This document shows positions 15,747 to 23,996 of a stretch of DNA of 64,000 nt, piece by piece; within the stretch, counting starts at the first letter, position 1, and each line of letters starts with the position of its first letter. The position numbers and the translations under genes were made by a program. The stretch is from Actinomyces slackii (lineage in GTDB: Bacteria; Actinomycetota; Actinomycetes; Actinomycetales; Actinomycetaceae), in NCBI RefSeq assembly GCF_900637295.1, contig NZ_LR134363.1, forward strand, positions 868,001 to 932,000. Reading direction: 5' to 3'. The notes beneath the pieces are model-generated. The model searched no databases. It saw only the letters and a program-made list of their open reading frames with translations, and was not told where the DNA came from.

Positions 15747-17942
15747 TCAGCCCTCGTTGTTGCTGCTGGACCCCGACCCGGAGCCGCCTGAGCCACCAGA
15801 GCCACCGGAGCTCGAGGGGCTCGAGCCCCCGCCGCCGCCCAGGTCCGCCGGCGGGAAGGACTGCACGGGCGCGCCCTCCAGCGCCGCGGACATGTAGTTG
15901 CGCCAGATCGGCACGGCCAGGTCGGAGCCGTAGATGGTGCCGTACATCCGGCCGCCGATCACCTGGTTGTTCAGTGGCCAGTAGCCGTCGGAATGCCCCA
16001 CCCAGGTGGCGGTGGACAGCTCAGGGGTGAAGCCCACGAACCACACATTGTCGTTGTTGTCGGTGGTACCGGTCTTGCCGGCGATGGGACGGCCGAAGGC
16101 GGCGTCCTTGGCGGTGCCCCGCGGTGCCTGCGTCGTGGAGGTCAGGGTGTTGGCGGTCTTGTTCGCCGCCTCTTCCGTCATGGCCTGGGAGCAGTCCGCG
16201 GAGGGCACGGCCATCTCGGTGCCGTTGGTGTCGGTGATGGAGTCGATGGCGATGGGCCGGCAGTAGGTGCCCGAGGCGGCGAAGGTGGCGAAGGCCGCCG
16301 CCATGTTGAGGGGCGGGACCTCCTGGGAGCCCAGCACGATGGAGGGACGGGGCTCCAGCGGGGAGCCGTCATTCGTGGTGATGCCCATCTTGGCGGCCAG
16401 ATCGGTCACCGCGCACACATCCATCATGTTGAGCATCTCGGCGTAGCCCACGTTGATGGACTGCTGGGTGGCGGAGACCACCGAGTGGGAGCCGTCCAGG
16501 CTGGAGTTGACGTTCTGGGGCGCCCAGCTGTCAGCCAGCTCCGGAGCGCAGGAGATGTTCCACGAGCTTGCGGAGAACTGGCGCGGCCGGGTGTTCAAGG
16601 TGGTGTAGCCCGATCGGCCCTCCTGGTACCACTGGGCCAGGATGAAGGCCTTGAAGGTGGAGCCGGGCTGGAAGCCGGAGGAGCCCGACTCCGACGCGGA
16701 GCCCCCGTGCTTGGCATCGGCGGCGAAGACCACCTGGGTGGCCTGGGGATGAGTCTCATCGGGGCTGCCGAAGGCCGTGTTCTGGGCCATGGCGATGATC
16801 CGGCCCGAGCCGGGCTCCACAGACGCCACCGTGGTCTTGGCCTCGGAGGGGTCGTCGGTGGGGATCACGCTCTCAATGGCCTGCTGGGCGGCCTGCTGCT
16901 TGCCCAGATCCAGGGTGGAGGTGATGGTCAGGCCGCCGCGCACCAGCAGCTGACGGCGGTCGGAGACCTCCTTGCCGTAGATGTCGGAGTTGAGGATCTC
17001 GTTGACCACATAGCTGCAGAAGTACGCGGCATTGCCCGCGGCGCCGCAGCCCGCGGCCTGCTCGGGCTTGACGTTGAGCATGTCGGCGATCTGGGTGGCG
17101 ACGCCCTCGTCGTGCTGCTCCTGGGTGATGAACTTCTCCTCCAGCATCTTGGACAGCACCCAGTCCATGCGCTTCTTGGCGTACTCGGGGTAGGCCACTG
17201 GGTCGAAGGCGCTGGGGGCGTTGGTCACGCCCGCCATGAGGGCGGCCTCGGGGACGGTCATCTCCTTGGCCGAATGCGAGAAGTAGTGCTGCGCGGAGGC
17301 CTCCACCCCGTAGGTCGAGGGGCTGAAGGGCGCGATGTTGAGGTAGCCCTCCAGGATCTGCTGCTTGGAGTACTTCTGCTCCAGGGTCAGGGAGTACTTC
17401 ACCTCCCGCAGCTTGCGGGGGATGGTTGACTCGGTGGCCTCCTGGATGGCGGCCGGATCATCCTCCTTCAGGCCGGCCTCCACCAGGACGTTGCGCACGT
17501 ACTGCTGGGTCAGGGTTGAGCCTCCCTGGCGGGAGTCGGACTGGGTGTTGGACACCAGGGCGCGCATCATGCCGGTGGGGTCCACGCCCTTGTGCTGATA
17601 GAAGCGCTGGTCCTCCACGGCCACGATCGCGTTCTGCATGTTGACCGAGATGTCGGACAGGGGCACGACGATGCGGTTCTCGGCGTAGAACTCGGCGATC
17701 TGCGTGCCATCGGAGGCCTTGATCACCGAGACCTCGCTGGGCTCCTGGATCTCGAAGTCGCTGGGCAGCTCCTCGAAGAGCTGGGCGGAGGCATTCGTGA
17801 TCGCGCTGGCGGCGCCCACGAAGGGCGCGGCGAAGCCTGCCGAGAGGATGCCACCGGCGCTGGACAGCAGGAGGAAGACCAGGAGCATCGAGACGACCTG
17901 AGCCGGGCTCAGGGAGCGTCCACGTGCGGAGGATGACGACAT
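15747..17942 (-). CDS. Class A penicillin-binding protein (transglycosylase/transpeptidase)
   Basis: A 731-residue bifunctional peptidoglycan synthase. After a membrane anchor (VVSMLLVFLLLSSAGGIL) comes the GT51 domain: AVEDQRFYQHKGVD (catalytic Glu), GGSTLTQQYVRN, RKLREVKYSLTLEQ and ILEGYLN. The transpeptidase domain has SxxK in PGSTFKAF, SxN in TQQSINVGY and KTGTTDNND. The C-terminus is a Gly/Ser-rich tail. The ATG at 17942 has GAGGGG upstream; the frame continues about 170 codons further but that part is not PBP-like. Divergence from a whiB gene matches the ponA2-whiB4 arrangement of mycobacteria, so this is probably the PonA2-type PBP. Confidence 0.95.
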   Translation of the reverse strand: MSSSSARGRSLSPAQVVSMLLVFLLLSSAGGILSAGFAAPFVGAASAITNASAQLFEELPSDFEIQEPSEVSVIKASDGTQIAEFYAENRIVVPLSDISVNMQNAIVAVEDQRFYQHKGVDPTGMMRALVSNTQSDSRQGGSTLTQQYVRNVLVEAGLKEDDPAAIQEATESTIPRKLREVKYSLTLEQKYSKQQILEGYLNIAPFSPSTYGVEASAQHYFSHSAKEMTVPEAALMAGVTNAPSAFDPVAYPEYAKKRMDWVLSKMLEEKFITQEQHDEGVATQIADMLNVKPEQAAGCGAAGNAAYFCSYVVNEILNSDIYGKEVSDRRQLLVRGGLTITSTLDLGKQQAAQQAIESVIPTDDPSEAKTTVASVEPGSGRIIAMAQNTAFGSPDETHPQATQVVFAADAKHGGSASESGSSGFQPGSTFKAFILAQWYQEGRSGYTTLNTRPRQFSASSWNISCAPELADSWAPQNVNSSLDGSHSVVSATQQSINVGYAEMLNMMDVCAVTDLAAKMGITTNDGSPLEPRPSIVLGSQEVPPLNMAAAFATFAASGTYCRPIAIDSITDTNGTEMAVPSADCSQAMTEEAANKTANTLTSTTQAPRGTAKDAAFGRPIAGKTGTTDNNDNVWFVGFTPELSTATWVGHSDGYWPLNNQVIGGRMYGTIYGSDLAVPIWRNYMSAALEGAPVQSFPPADLGGGGGSSPSSSGGSGGSGGSGSGSSSNNEG

Positions 17943-18395
17943 GCCCCTCAGACTACGTCCAAACGGCGGTCCGGCGCTGTGGTGTGGCCCCCTCGGGCGC
18001 TGGGAAGCGCCTAAGAGGGGTGTGTGCGGGCAGTGGAAGGGGCCGCGCCCGCCGGGGTGGAGACGTGCGATAGGGGAAGATGCGCGTGACGTGCCCTGGC
18101 GCCTATAGATGCTGGCCTGTGCCGATGTCAATCGCGGATGTGGACTAATCTTCAGGCCCTCGCTGTCAGAGAACGTCAGGGGCGGTGCCAGCCGGTGATA
18201 TGGCCGCCGATGGAGGTCAAGTGCGCAGGTGAAGGCGGGTGCCGCCAGGGCGACGGCCCTGCTGGCGAGAGCCATTGGGGTGACCGCGCATTGAGATGGG
18301 CTCCACCAGGGAGATTTGGTGTGTGACGATCGGTTGCCATACGGTAACGGCTGTGACGCGGCTGACAGAGACGTTCGGCGTTCTAGGGGGAGAGC
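17943..18395. other. Divergent intergenic region, PBP/whiB
   Basis: About 450 bases separate the PBP and whiB start codons. The whiB side has a good ribosome binding site (AGGGGGAGA) and a dyad-like stretch TTGCCATACGGTAACGG around 18333-18349, which could be a regulator site. I see no gene, RNA element or clear promoter hexamers. Confidence 0.4.
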
Positions 18396-18731
18396 ATGAC
18401 CACTGATGACCAGACCTGGGCCGCCAGGGCTGCTTGCGCGACGGTTGAGCCAGACCATCTCTTCGGCAAGGGTGCTGAGCAGCGTGATGCTCGATCGGTG
18501 TGCTTCGCATGTCCTGTGCGCATGGAGTGCCTGGCGGAGGCGCTGAACTCCGAGTCCAGCTTCGGTGTGTGGGGCGGACTGACTGAGCGTGAGCGCCGCG
18601 CCCTGCTACGCCGCTTCCCCGAGATCGAGGACTGGGGGGCCTGGCTTCAGCGGGAGGACGACGAACTGGTCGCCGAGATCCACGCCCGCCGTGCCCCGCG
18701 CATTCTGGCGCGCGTGCGCTGCGCCTCCTGA
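18396..18731 (+). CDS. WhiB-family iron-sulfur regulator
   Basis: A 111-residue Wbl protein. The four cluster-ligating cysteines are C14, C36, C39 and C45 (AACATVEPD, then VCFACPVRMEC), followed by the GVWGGLTERER turn and a basic tail (RRAPRILARVR) for DNA or sigma-factor contact. Wbl proteins bind an O2/NO-sensitive [4Fe-4S] cluster and modulate transcription. Divergence from a class A PBP gene, with crp and nth nearby, matches the WhiB4 locus of mycobacteria, so a WhiB4-like redox role is the best guess. The start has a strong AGGGGGAGA ribosome binding site. Confidence 0.95.
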   Translation: MTTDDQTWAARAACATVEPDHLFGKGAEQRDARSVCFACPVRMECLAEALNSESSFGVWGGLTERERRALLRRFPEIEDWGAWLQREDDELVAEIHARRAPRILARVRCAS

Positions 18732-18885
18732 TCGCCTCGTGGCCTCCCGACCGCCTTGTGAACTGCGGGGCGATGCCGGACCGAGCGACCGATGCGCGAC
18801 CGTATGACCGCCGCCTCCGCCGCCCGATCGGCTGCACCGTCGGTGAGCGCTTCCTGGCCGGCCGGAGGCGTCCTAGGCTGGGGGC

Positions 18886-19044
18886 ATGACTACATGGGAA
18901 TACGCCACTGTCCCCCTCCTGACCCACGCCACCAAGCAGATCCTCGACCAGTGGGGGGCCGACGGCTGGGAGCTCGTTCAGGTGATCCCCGGGCCTGCCG
19001 GCTCGGAGAACCTTGTCGCCTACCTCAAGCGTCCTCGGGACTGA
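18886..19044 (+). CDS. Small DUF4177-domain protein
   Basis: A 52-residue protein beginning MTTWEYATVPLLTHATKQIL and ending in NLVAYLKRPRD. The pattern W-E-Y-x-T-V-P...ILD-WG-DGWELV-V is that of DUF4177, a one-domain family common next to whiB/crp genes in actinobacteria. Function is unknown. The ATG has GGGGGC upstream, a weak ribosome binding site. It is short but convincing because the whole length fits the family. Confidence 0.85.
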   Translation: MTTWEYATVPLLTHATKQILDQWGADGWELVQVIPGPAGSENLVAYLKRPRD

Positions 19045-19152
19045 GCCTCCGACGGCTCTGACGGCGCAGGACGACGGCGCCCCCGCCCTGTCGGCGGAGG
19101 GTGCCGTCGCTGTGTGGCCGGTATGGCCCGTGTGGCTCGGTCTGTGGGGCGG

Positions 19153-19830
19153 TCAGCGGGCGCGGCGGCGCAGGCGGTCGACGTCGAGCAGGGTGACGGC
19201 CCTGCCCTCCAGGCGGATCCAGCCGCGGGAGACGAACTCGGCCAGGGACTTGTTGACGGTCTCGCGGGAGGCGCCCACGAGCTGGGCGAGCTCCTCCTGG
19301 GTGAGGTCGTGGGGGACGTGGACGCCGTCGTCGGTCGAGGTGCCGAAGCGGTCGGCCAGGTCCAGCAGGGCCTTGGCCACGCGCCCGGGGACATCGGAGA
19401 AGACGAGGTCCGCCAGGGCGGTGTTGGTGCGGCGGAGGCGCTGGGCCAGGGCGCGCAGCATGTCCTTGGCCAGCTGGGGGTGGGACTCCACGAAGCCCAT
19501 GAGCTGGTTGTGATCGAGGGTGAGCAGCTCGGTGGGGGCCACGGCGGAGGCGGTGGTCGAGCGCGGCCCCGGATCGAACAGAGTGAGTTCGCCCACAATC
19601 TCGCCCGGGCCGAGGACGGCCAGCAGGTTCTCGCGGCCATCAGCGCTGGCATGGCCGAGCTTCACCTTCCCCGACAGAAGGATGTAGAGGCGGTCTCCCG
19701 CGTCTCCCTCATTGAAGAGGGTCTCGCCGCGGCGCAGGGTCGTCTGCGTCATCATCGCGCGAAGCTCTTCCTGCTCGTCGGGGTTCATGCCCTCGAAGAG
19801 AGGGATCCTGGAAATGATGCTGTCTTCCAC
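19153..19830 (-). CDS. crp: Crp/Fnr-family transcriptional regulator (GlxR/Crp-like)
   Basis: A 225-residue cyclic-nucleotide-responsive regulator. The N-terminal cNMP fold includes FNEGDAGDRLYILLSGKVKL and the phosphate-binding cassette GELTLFDPGPRSTTA, with the Arg-Ser/Thr that contacts cAMP in Crp. A long C-helix is followed by a winged helix with the recognition segment LTQEELAQLVGASRETVNKSL. Length and context (upstream of nth, near whiB) match the actinobacterial Crp/GlxR global regulator. A half-conserved Crp-like site lies in its own upstream region (19908-19923), consistent with autoregulation. It is divergent from nth. Confidence 0.94.
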   Translation of the reverse strand: MEDSIISRIPLFEGMNPDEQEELRAMMTQTTLRRGETLFNEGDAGDRLYILLSGKVKLGHASADGRENLLAVLGPGEIVGELTLFDPGPRSTTASAVAPTELLTLDHNQLMGFVESHPQLAKDMLRALAQRLRRTNTALADLVFSDVPGRVAKALLDLADRFGTSTDDGVHVPHDLTQEELAQLVGASRETVNKSLAEFVSRGWIRLEGRAVTLLDVDRLRRRAR

Positions 19831-19907
19831 GGAGGTCCTCCTGGTGGTGCTGGTGGGGCTGGCTTCCCGGTGTGCGGGAACCCTCAGTGTCTATCCTGCC
19901 ATGGTCT

Positions 19908-19923
19908 TGTGACCTGTGGCACG
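19908..19923. promoter_or_regulatory. Possible Crp/GlxR half-conserved site
   Basis: TGTGACCTGTGGCACG has one perfect half-site (TGTGA), the right 6-base spacing, and three of five bases of the second half-site TCACA. It sits about 80 bases upstream of crp in the divergent crp/nth region. It is a weak match offered as a candidate only. Confidence 0.3.
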
Positions 19924-20016
19924 CCGTCGTGCATTGTAGCCTTCCCGTGGCGAAGGTCAAAGACGATGGGACATGCTTGGCGCGTCCCTGCTTAGGAGGC
20001 GCTCATCAGGAGGAAC

Positions 20017-20733
20017 ATGTCCCAGCACGATCAGCGGCGCCATGACGACCCGGCGAGCGACCCGGCGAGCGACCCGGCGAGCGACCCGCTGAGCGACCCG
20101 GCGAGCCCCGCCGCCCGAGCCGCCGCCGTCGATGACGAGCTCGCCCGCCTCTACCCCGATGCGGGCTGCGCCCTGGTCCATGACGGGCCCTTCCAGCTCC
20201 TGGTCGCCACTGTCCTGTCCGCCCAGACCACCGATGCCCGGGTCAACACGGTCACCCCCGAGCTCTTCGAGCGCTACCCCGACCCTGCCGCCCTGGCGGC
20301 GGCGCGGCGCGAGGACCTGGAGGCGATCCTGCGGCCCTTGGGGTTCCAGCGGGCCAAGGCCGGGCACCTGCTGGGCATCGGTGCCGGGCTCCTGGAGCGG
20401 CACGACGGCGTCGTCCCGGACTCGCGTGAGGAGCTCGTCCGCCTGCCCGGGGTGGGGCGCAAGACCGCCAATGTGGTGCTCGGCAACGCCTTCGGGCAGC
20501 CGGCGATCACCGTGGACACCCATGTGGGGCGCCTGGCTCGCCGGCTCGGCTGGACCAGCGCCAAGGACCCGCTGCGCGTCGAGCGGGACATCGCCGCCCT
20601 GTGGGAGCCGCATCGCTGGACCGACGGCTGCCACCGGCTCATCGAGCACGGCCGGGCCCTGTGCACGGCGCGGTCCCCGCGCTGCCAGGACTGCGCCCTG
20701 GCGGCCGGGCTGTGCCCGCGCGTGGGGGTGTGA
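20017..20733 (+). CDS. nth: Endonuclease III
   Basis: A 238-residue DNA glycosylase/AP lyase for oxidised pyrimidines. The helix-hairpin-helix is LPGVGRKTANVVLGNAF with the catalytic Lys; the catalytic Asp is in ITVDTHVGRLARRLGW. The C-terminal [4Fe-4S] cysteines are in LCTARSPRCQDCALAAGLC, spaced C-x6-C-x2-C-x6-C, one residue longer in the last gap than in E. coli Nth. The N-terminus carries a 12-base microsatellite encoding DPAS repeated about five times, which should vary between strains. The start has AGGAGG upstream. It is divergent from crp, as in mycobacteria. Confidence 0.95.
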   Translation: MSQHDQRRHDDPASDPASDPASDPLSDPASPAARAAAVDDELARLYPDAGCALVHDGPFQLLVATVLSAQTTDARVNTVTPELFERYPDPAALAAARREDLEAILRPLGFQRAKAGHLLGIGAGLLERHDGVVPDSREELVRLPGVGRKTANVVLGNAFGQPAITVDTHVGRLARRLGWTSAKDPLRVERDIAALWEPHRWTDGCHRLIEHGRALCTARSPRCQDCALAAGLCPRVGV

Positions 20734-20755
20734 CAGGAGCGCGCCGGAGGGCCGG

Positions 20756-21730
20756 TCAAGGCGCGGGCCGGGCTGCGCCGGCGCGCGGGGCGGCGGGGTC
20801 CGCCCGCTCGTTGACGACGTGCAGCAGCGGCCTGCCGTCGGCCAGCCTCGGGAGCTGATCGGCGAGCAGGGCGAGGATCCTCGGCGCCATCGCGGTGGTG
20901 TTGCCGCCGATATGCGGGCTGATCAGGGCGCCGTCCGCCTGCCACAGCGGGTGGTCCTCGGGCAGGGGCTCGGGGTCAAAGACGTCGGAGGCCATCCGCA
21001 GGCGGCCTGAGACCACCTCCGCGGTGATCGCCCGGGTGTCGACGACGGGGCCGCGGGCCATGTTGACCAGCAGGGCGCCGTCGGGCAGCAGTGCGAGCTG
21101 CTCGGCGCCGATCAGACCCCGGGTCCGCTCGGTCAGCGGCACGATCAGCACGACAATATCGGCCGATGGCAGCAGCTGCTCCAGCTCATCGATGCCGTGA
21201 ATATGCCCGTGCTGGTCGTCGCGGGCGCGCGTGGCGACCCTGGTCAGGTCAACCTCGAAGGGCTCCAGGCGGCGCCGGATGGCCTCCCCGATCTCCCCGG
21301 CGCCGACGATCAGCACGCGCGAGTCCGCCAGGGCCCGGGTCTGGACCGTCTCCCAGGAGCGCGCCCGAGCCCACCGGGGCAGCTCCCGCTGGGCCGCGAT
21401 GATCAGCCCGAGCGCCAGCTCCGCCGTCGATGCGTCATGCACGCCTCGCGCATTGGCCAGGGCCACGCCGTCGGGCACGATCGGCAGCAGGTTGTCGTAG
21501 CCCGCGGACTGCGCCTGGATCAGGCGGAGCCGGGGCAGGTCGGCCAGGGAGCGCCACTGAGATGCGGCGCGGAGATAGGGGAGGACGACGCCGACCACCT
21601 CGTCGGCCTCCTCACCGAGGGCCTCGCGCACCGGGCGGCTCCAGTCCCAGACGCGCAGCTCCACGCCCAGGGGCGGGTGGTGGGCGACCAGGGCGTCGAG
21701 CAGCTCCTCATCGGGCAGGGTGACGATCAT
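20756..21730 (-). CDS. D-isomer-specific 2-hydroxyacid dehydrogenase
   Basis: A 324-residue NAD(P)-dependent dehydrogenase. The nucleotide-binding motif is VLIVGAGEIGEAIRRRL (GxGxxG). Active-site residues are Arg in NMARGPVVD, Glu in FDPEPLPEDHPLW and His in SPHIGGNT. The early segment IQAQSAGYDNLL is the family substrate-domain motif. The specific 2-hydroxyacid cannot be told. It is convergent with nth, 22 bases between the stop codons, and downstream of the alpha/beta hydrolase on the same strand. Confidence 0.92.
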   Translation of the reverse strand: MIVTLPDEELLDALVAHHPPLGVELRVWDWSRPVREALGEEADEVVGVVLPYLRAASQWRSLADLPRLRLIQAQSAGYDNLLPIVPDGVALANARGVHDASTAELALGLIIAAQRELPRWARARSWETVQTRALADSRVLIVGAGEIGEAIRRRLEPFEVDLTRVATRARDDQHGHIHGIDELEQLLPSADIVVLIVPLTERTRGLIGAEQLALLPDGALLVNMARGPVVDTRAITAEVVSGRLRMASDVFDPEPLPEDHPLWQADGALISPHIGGNTTAMAPRILALLADQLPRLADGRPLLHVVNERADPAAPRAGAARPAP

Positions 21731-21776
21731 GCTCCCAGGCTACGCCCGCCCCGACGGCGGGGCATGGGCTGCTCGG

Positions 21777-22694
21777 TCAGCGCGCCGAGGCGGCGCCAGC
21801 GGCATGCTCGGCCAGGAAGGGCAGCAGCACGGAGACGAGCTTGGCGGGGGCCTCCTCCTGGGGCAGATGACCCACACCGCGGATGGAGACCTGGTGCAGG
21901 CGCCCGGTCACATGGTGAGTGTCGCGGGCGTAGGCCTGAGCGGGCTGGATCGGGTCGAGCTCGCCTTGGACGGAGAGCACCGGTACCCGGACTGGCTGCT
22001 CCAGGGCGGCGACCTCGGCCCGCGAGAGCATGAGATTGCGCATGGGCTCCAGGGCGGTCTGGGCGGCGCCCGGGCGGGCCATGAGCTCGGCGTAGTAGCC
22101 GGCGTGGCGGGCCACGGCCTCCCGGGTGCGCGGGCCGGCCCAGGAGCGCAGCAGGCCCTCCATGGCGGTGCGAGAGCGCAGGCGGCGCTCGGCGAGGCCG
22201 CGCATCTGAAAGCTGAGGTACTGCATGGCGGTGCCTGAGAGCAGGCGGGAGCGCAGGGAGCGCAGGGCCAGGGGGTGGGGCGAGCCCACCGTGGCGATCG
22301 CGGCGGTCACCTCGGGGGCGAGGCCGGGCAGTGTCCAGGCCACCTGTCCGCCCAGCCCGGCGCCGACGACCATGGCCCGCTCATGCCCCAGGGAGTGGAT
22401 CACGCTGGCGACGTCATGGGCCAGGGTGGCCAGGTCGTAGCCGGCGGGGGGTCGGTCCGAGCCGCCGAAGCCGCGCAGATCCAGGGCGGCGGTGCGGTGC
22501 CCGGCCCGCGCCAGGGCGGGCAGGACCGAGCGCCAGGTCCACCAGCACTGCGGGAAGCCGTGGAGCAGCAGCACCAGGGGTGCGCCGGCGCCACTGACAG
22601 CCTCCGGCCCGGCCAGGGCCACGTGGAAGCGGGTTCCTCCGGCGGTGAGGTCTCGGTGGGTCCACGGGCCGGGTCGGGCGACGATGACGGGCAT
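21777..22694 (-). CDS. Alpha/beta hydrolase-fold protein lacking the nucleophile
   Basis: A 305-residue protein of the epoxide-hydrolase-like branch. The oxyanion motif LLLHGFPQCWWTWR, the DLRGFGGSDRP turn, the acid region VQGELDPIQP and the His in RGVGHLPQEEAP are all present. The nucleophile elbow reads VVGAGLGGQVAW, where epoxide hydrolases have VGHDWGG and other members VGHSxGG; Gly occupies the Asp/Ser position, so hydrolase activity by the usual mechanism looks impossible. It could be a pseudoenzyme or a binding protein. The start is the ATG giving MPVIVARPGPWTHRDL. It is followed by the hydroxyacid dehydrogenase on the same strand. Confidence 0.88.
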   Translation of the reverse strand: MPVIVARPGPWTHRDLTAGGTRFHVALAGPEAVSGAGAPLVLLLHGFPQCWWTWRSVLPALARAGHRTAALDLRGFGGSDRPPAGYDLATLAHDVASVIHSLGHERAMVVGAGLGGQVAWTLPGLAPEVTAAIATVGSPHPLALRSLRSRLLSGTAMQYLSFQMRGLAERRLRSRTAMEGLLRSWAGPRTREAVARHAGYYAELMARPGAAQTALEPMRNLMLSRAEVAALEQPVRVPVLSVQGELDPIQPAQAYARDTHHVTGRLHQVSIRGVGHLPQEEAPAKLVSVLLPFLAEHAAGAASAR

Positions 22695-22744
22695 TGGACC
22701 AGCCTAGGCGCTCTTCCTCAGGAGGTCGTCTGGGCGACCGTGAT

Positions 22745-22864
22745 GACCGTTGTGGAGGACATTCACCGTGACGCCATCTGACTACCTCATGGTTACTAAA
22801 GTGCGAACTGCGATGACGGAATTCGCATTCAGGGTGGCCCGGTCTAAAGCCCTCCACAACGGTC
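22745..22864. repeat. Long-range inverted repeat with inner hairpin
   Basis: GACCGTTGTGGAGG (22745-22758) is exactly complementary to CCTCCACAACGGTC (22851-22864). Between them lies a smaller dyad, TGCGAA (22802-22807) with TTCGCA (22822-22827). The stretch is AT-richer than its neighbours, has no gene, and lies directly after the azlD stop and before the hydrolase start. It could be a structured terminator/leader or a non-autonomous palindromic element. Confidence 0.6.
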
Positions 22865-22870
22865 GCTTGC

Positions 22871-23194
22871 TCAGCCCAGTGCCAGGCTCAGGGCCACGTA
22901 GACCCCCGTGCCGCCGATCAGTGACAGCGCGATGGAGCGCCGCCACAGGTGCAGGGCCGCCGTTGCTCCGATGCCGCCCACCGCTGGAGCCCAGCTCAGG
23001 AGGCTGGTCCCCAGACCCTGGAGCGTGTAGGCCACCAGGACGATCATCACCCCTAGGGGCATGGTGCGGGCAAGGAAGTCCAGCATCGCGTTGTTCCGTC
23101 GTCCGCGCAGGAGGATGAAGGGCGCGAGTCGGCAGGAGAAGGTGATGACGGCGACCACCGCCACGGCGACCATGGTCTGCGAGGTGCTCAGCAT
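22871..23194 (-). CDS. azlD: AzlD-family branched-chain amino acid exporter subunit
   Basis: A 107-residue membrane protein with four hydrophobic segments. TFSCRLAPFILL near residue 18 and ARTMPLGVMIVLVAYTL in the middle are the AzlD family motifs (R-x-xPF, and P-x-x-x-x-x-L-V-Y). With AzlC it forms a branched-chain amino acid (and azaleucine) export system. The start (MLSTSQTM) overlaps the azlC stop by 7 bases, so the two are translationally coupled. Confidence 0.9.
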   Translation of the reverse strand: MLSTSQTMVAVAVVAVITFSCRLAPFILLRGRRNNAMLDFLARTMPLGVMIVLVAYTLQGLGTSLLSWAPAVGGIGATAALHLWRRSIALSLIGGTGVYVALSLALG

Positions 23195-23967
23195 GGCGCC
23201 TCCCCGTAGGCGCCATTGTCGGTGGGCCCGTGCGCGCCGTCGTCGCCTTGGGAGCCGCCGGGCTGAGCTCCGCCGGGCTGGGCCTCGGCGCTCCTGCGCC
23301 ATACGAAGAGCAGCACCAGGCCGACGGCGAGGACCAGCAGCGAGACCAGCAGAGCCGTCGAGCCACCGACGCCGAACCCGGCGGCGCTGGCGACCAGCGC
23401 CGCGCATAGCACCGCCGCATCCGGATGCGCCCGCCAGTTCTCAATGGCCAGGACCACGAACAGCGAGGTCAGGACGAATCCCAGCAGCTCGATGCGCTCG
23501 CCCGCCAGCCGCGCCAGGCCGGTGCCGGCCAGGGCTCCCGCCGTGGTCCCCGTGATCCAGGCGCTGTGGCAGAGCGCCTCGACAACCAGGACGTAGCGGC
23601 CCGACATCGTCTGACGGTCCTTGGAGGACAGCAGCGCGTAGACCTCATCGGTGATGGCATGCACGCCGTAGAGGCGCGCGAGCAGGCCCGACCGCACCCG
23701 GTGGAGCGGGAATCCCAGGCCGTAGAACACATGCCGTCCCGAGACGAAGCCCGTCGACAGCGCGATCGCCGCCAGGGGCTGACCGGCCGCCACCAGTGGC
23801 ACCAGGAGCATCTGCATGGTGCCGGAGTAGATGACCAGGCTCCAGATCGGAGCCCACCACCAGGTCAGCCCGGCAGCCACCAGGAGCATGCCTGCAGCGA
23901 GTCCCAGCGTGACGTAGCCGATCATGACGGGCACGGCATCCCGGGCGGCGTCGGCCGCGCTGGTCAT
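23188..23967 (-). CDS. azlC: AzlC-family branched-chain amino acid permease
   Basis: A 259-residue protein with six to eight membrane segments. Family motifs are VMIGYVTLGLAAGML, IYSGTMQMLLV, STGFVSGRHVFYGLGFPL and ITDEVYALLSS, which match the large subunit of branched-chain amino acid exporters. The C-terminal 35 residues are a Gly/Ala/Gln-rich tail that is not part of the fold. It starts 29 bases past the stop of the large Pro/Ala-rich membrane-protein gene and is coupled to azlD. Confidence 0.93.
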   Translation of the reverse strand: MTSAADAARDAVPVMIGYVTLGLAAGMLLVAAGLTWWWAPIWSLVIYSGTMQMLLVPLVAAGQPLAAIALSTGFVSGRHVFYGLGFPLHRVRSGLLARLYGVHAITDEVYALLSSKDRQTMSGRYVLVVEALCHSAWITGTTAGALAGTGLARLAGERIELLGFVLTSLFVVLAIENWRAHPDAAVLCAALVASAAGFGVGGSTALLVSLLVLAVGLVLLFVWRRSAEAQPGGAQPGGSQGDDGAHGPTDNGAYGEAPC

Positions 23968-23996
23968 GGACCGACCCGGGGCGGCCTGGTGGTTGC

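Noticed and set aside
17943-18458. N-terminal extension of about 170 codons on the class A PBP frame
   Set aside because: It would overlap the whiB start and has no PBP-like sequence; the ATG at 17942 has a good ribosome binding site and precedes the membrane anchor.
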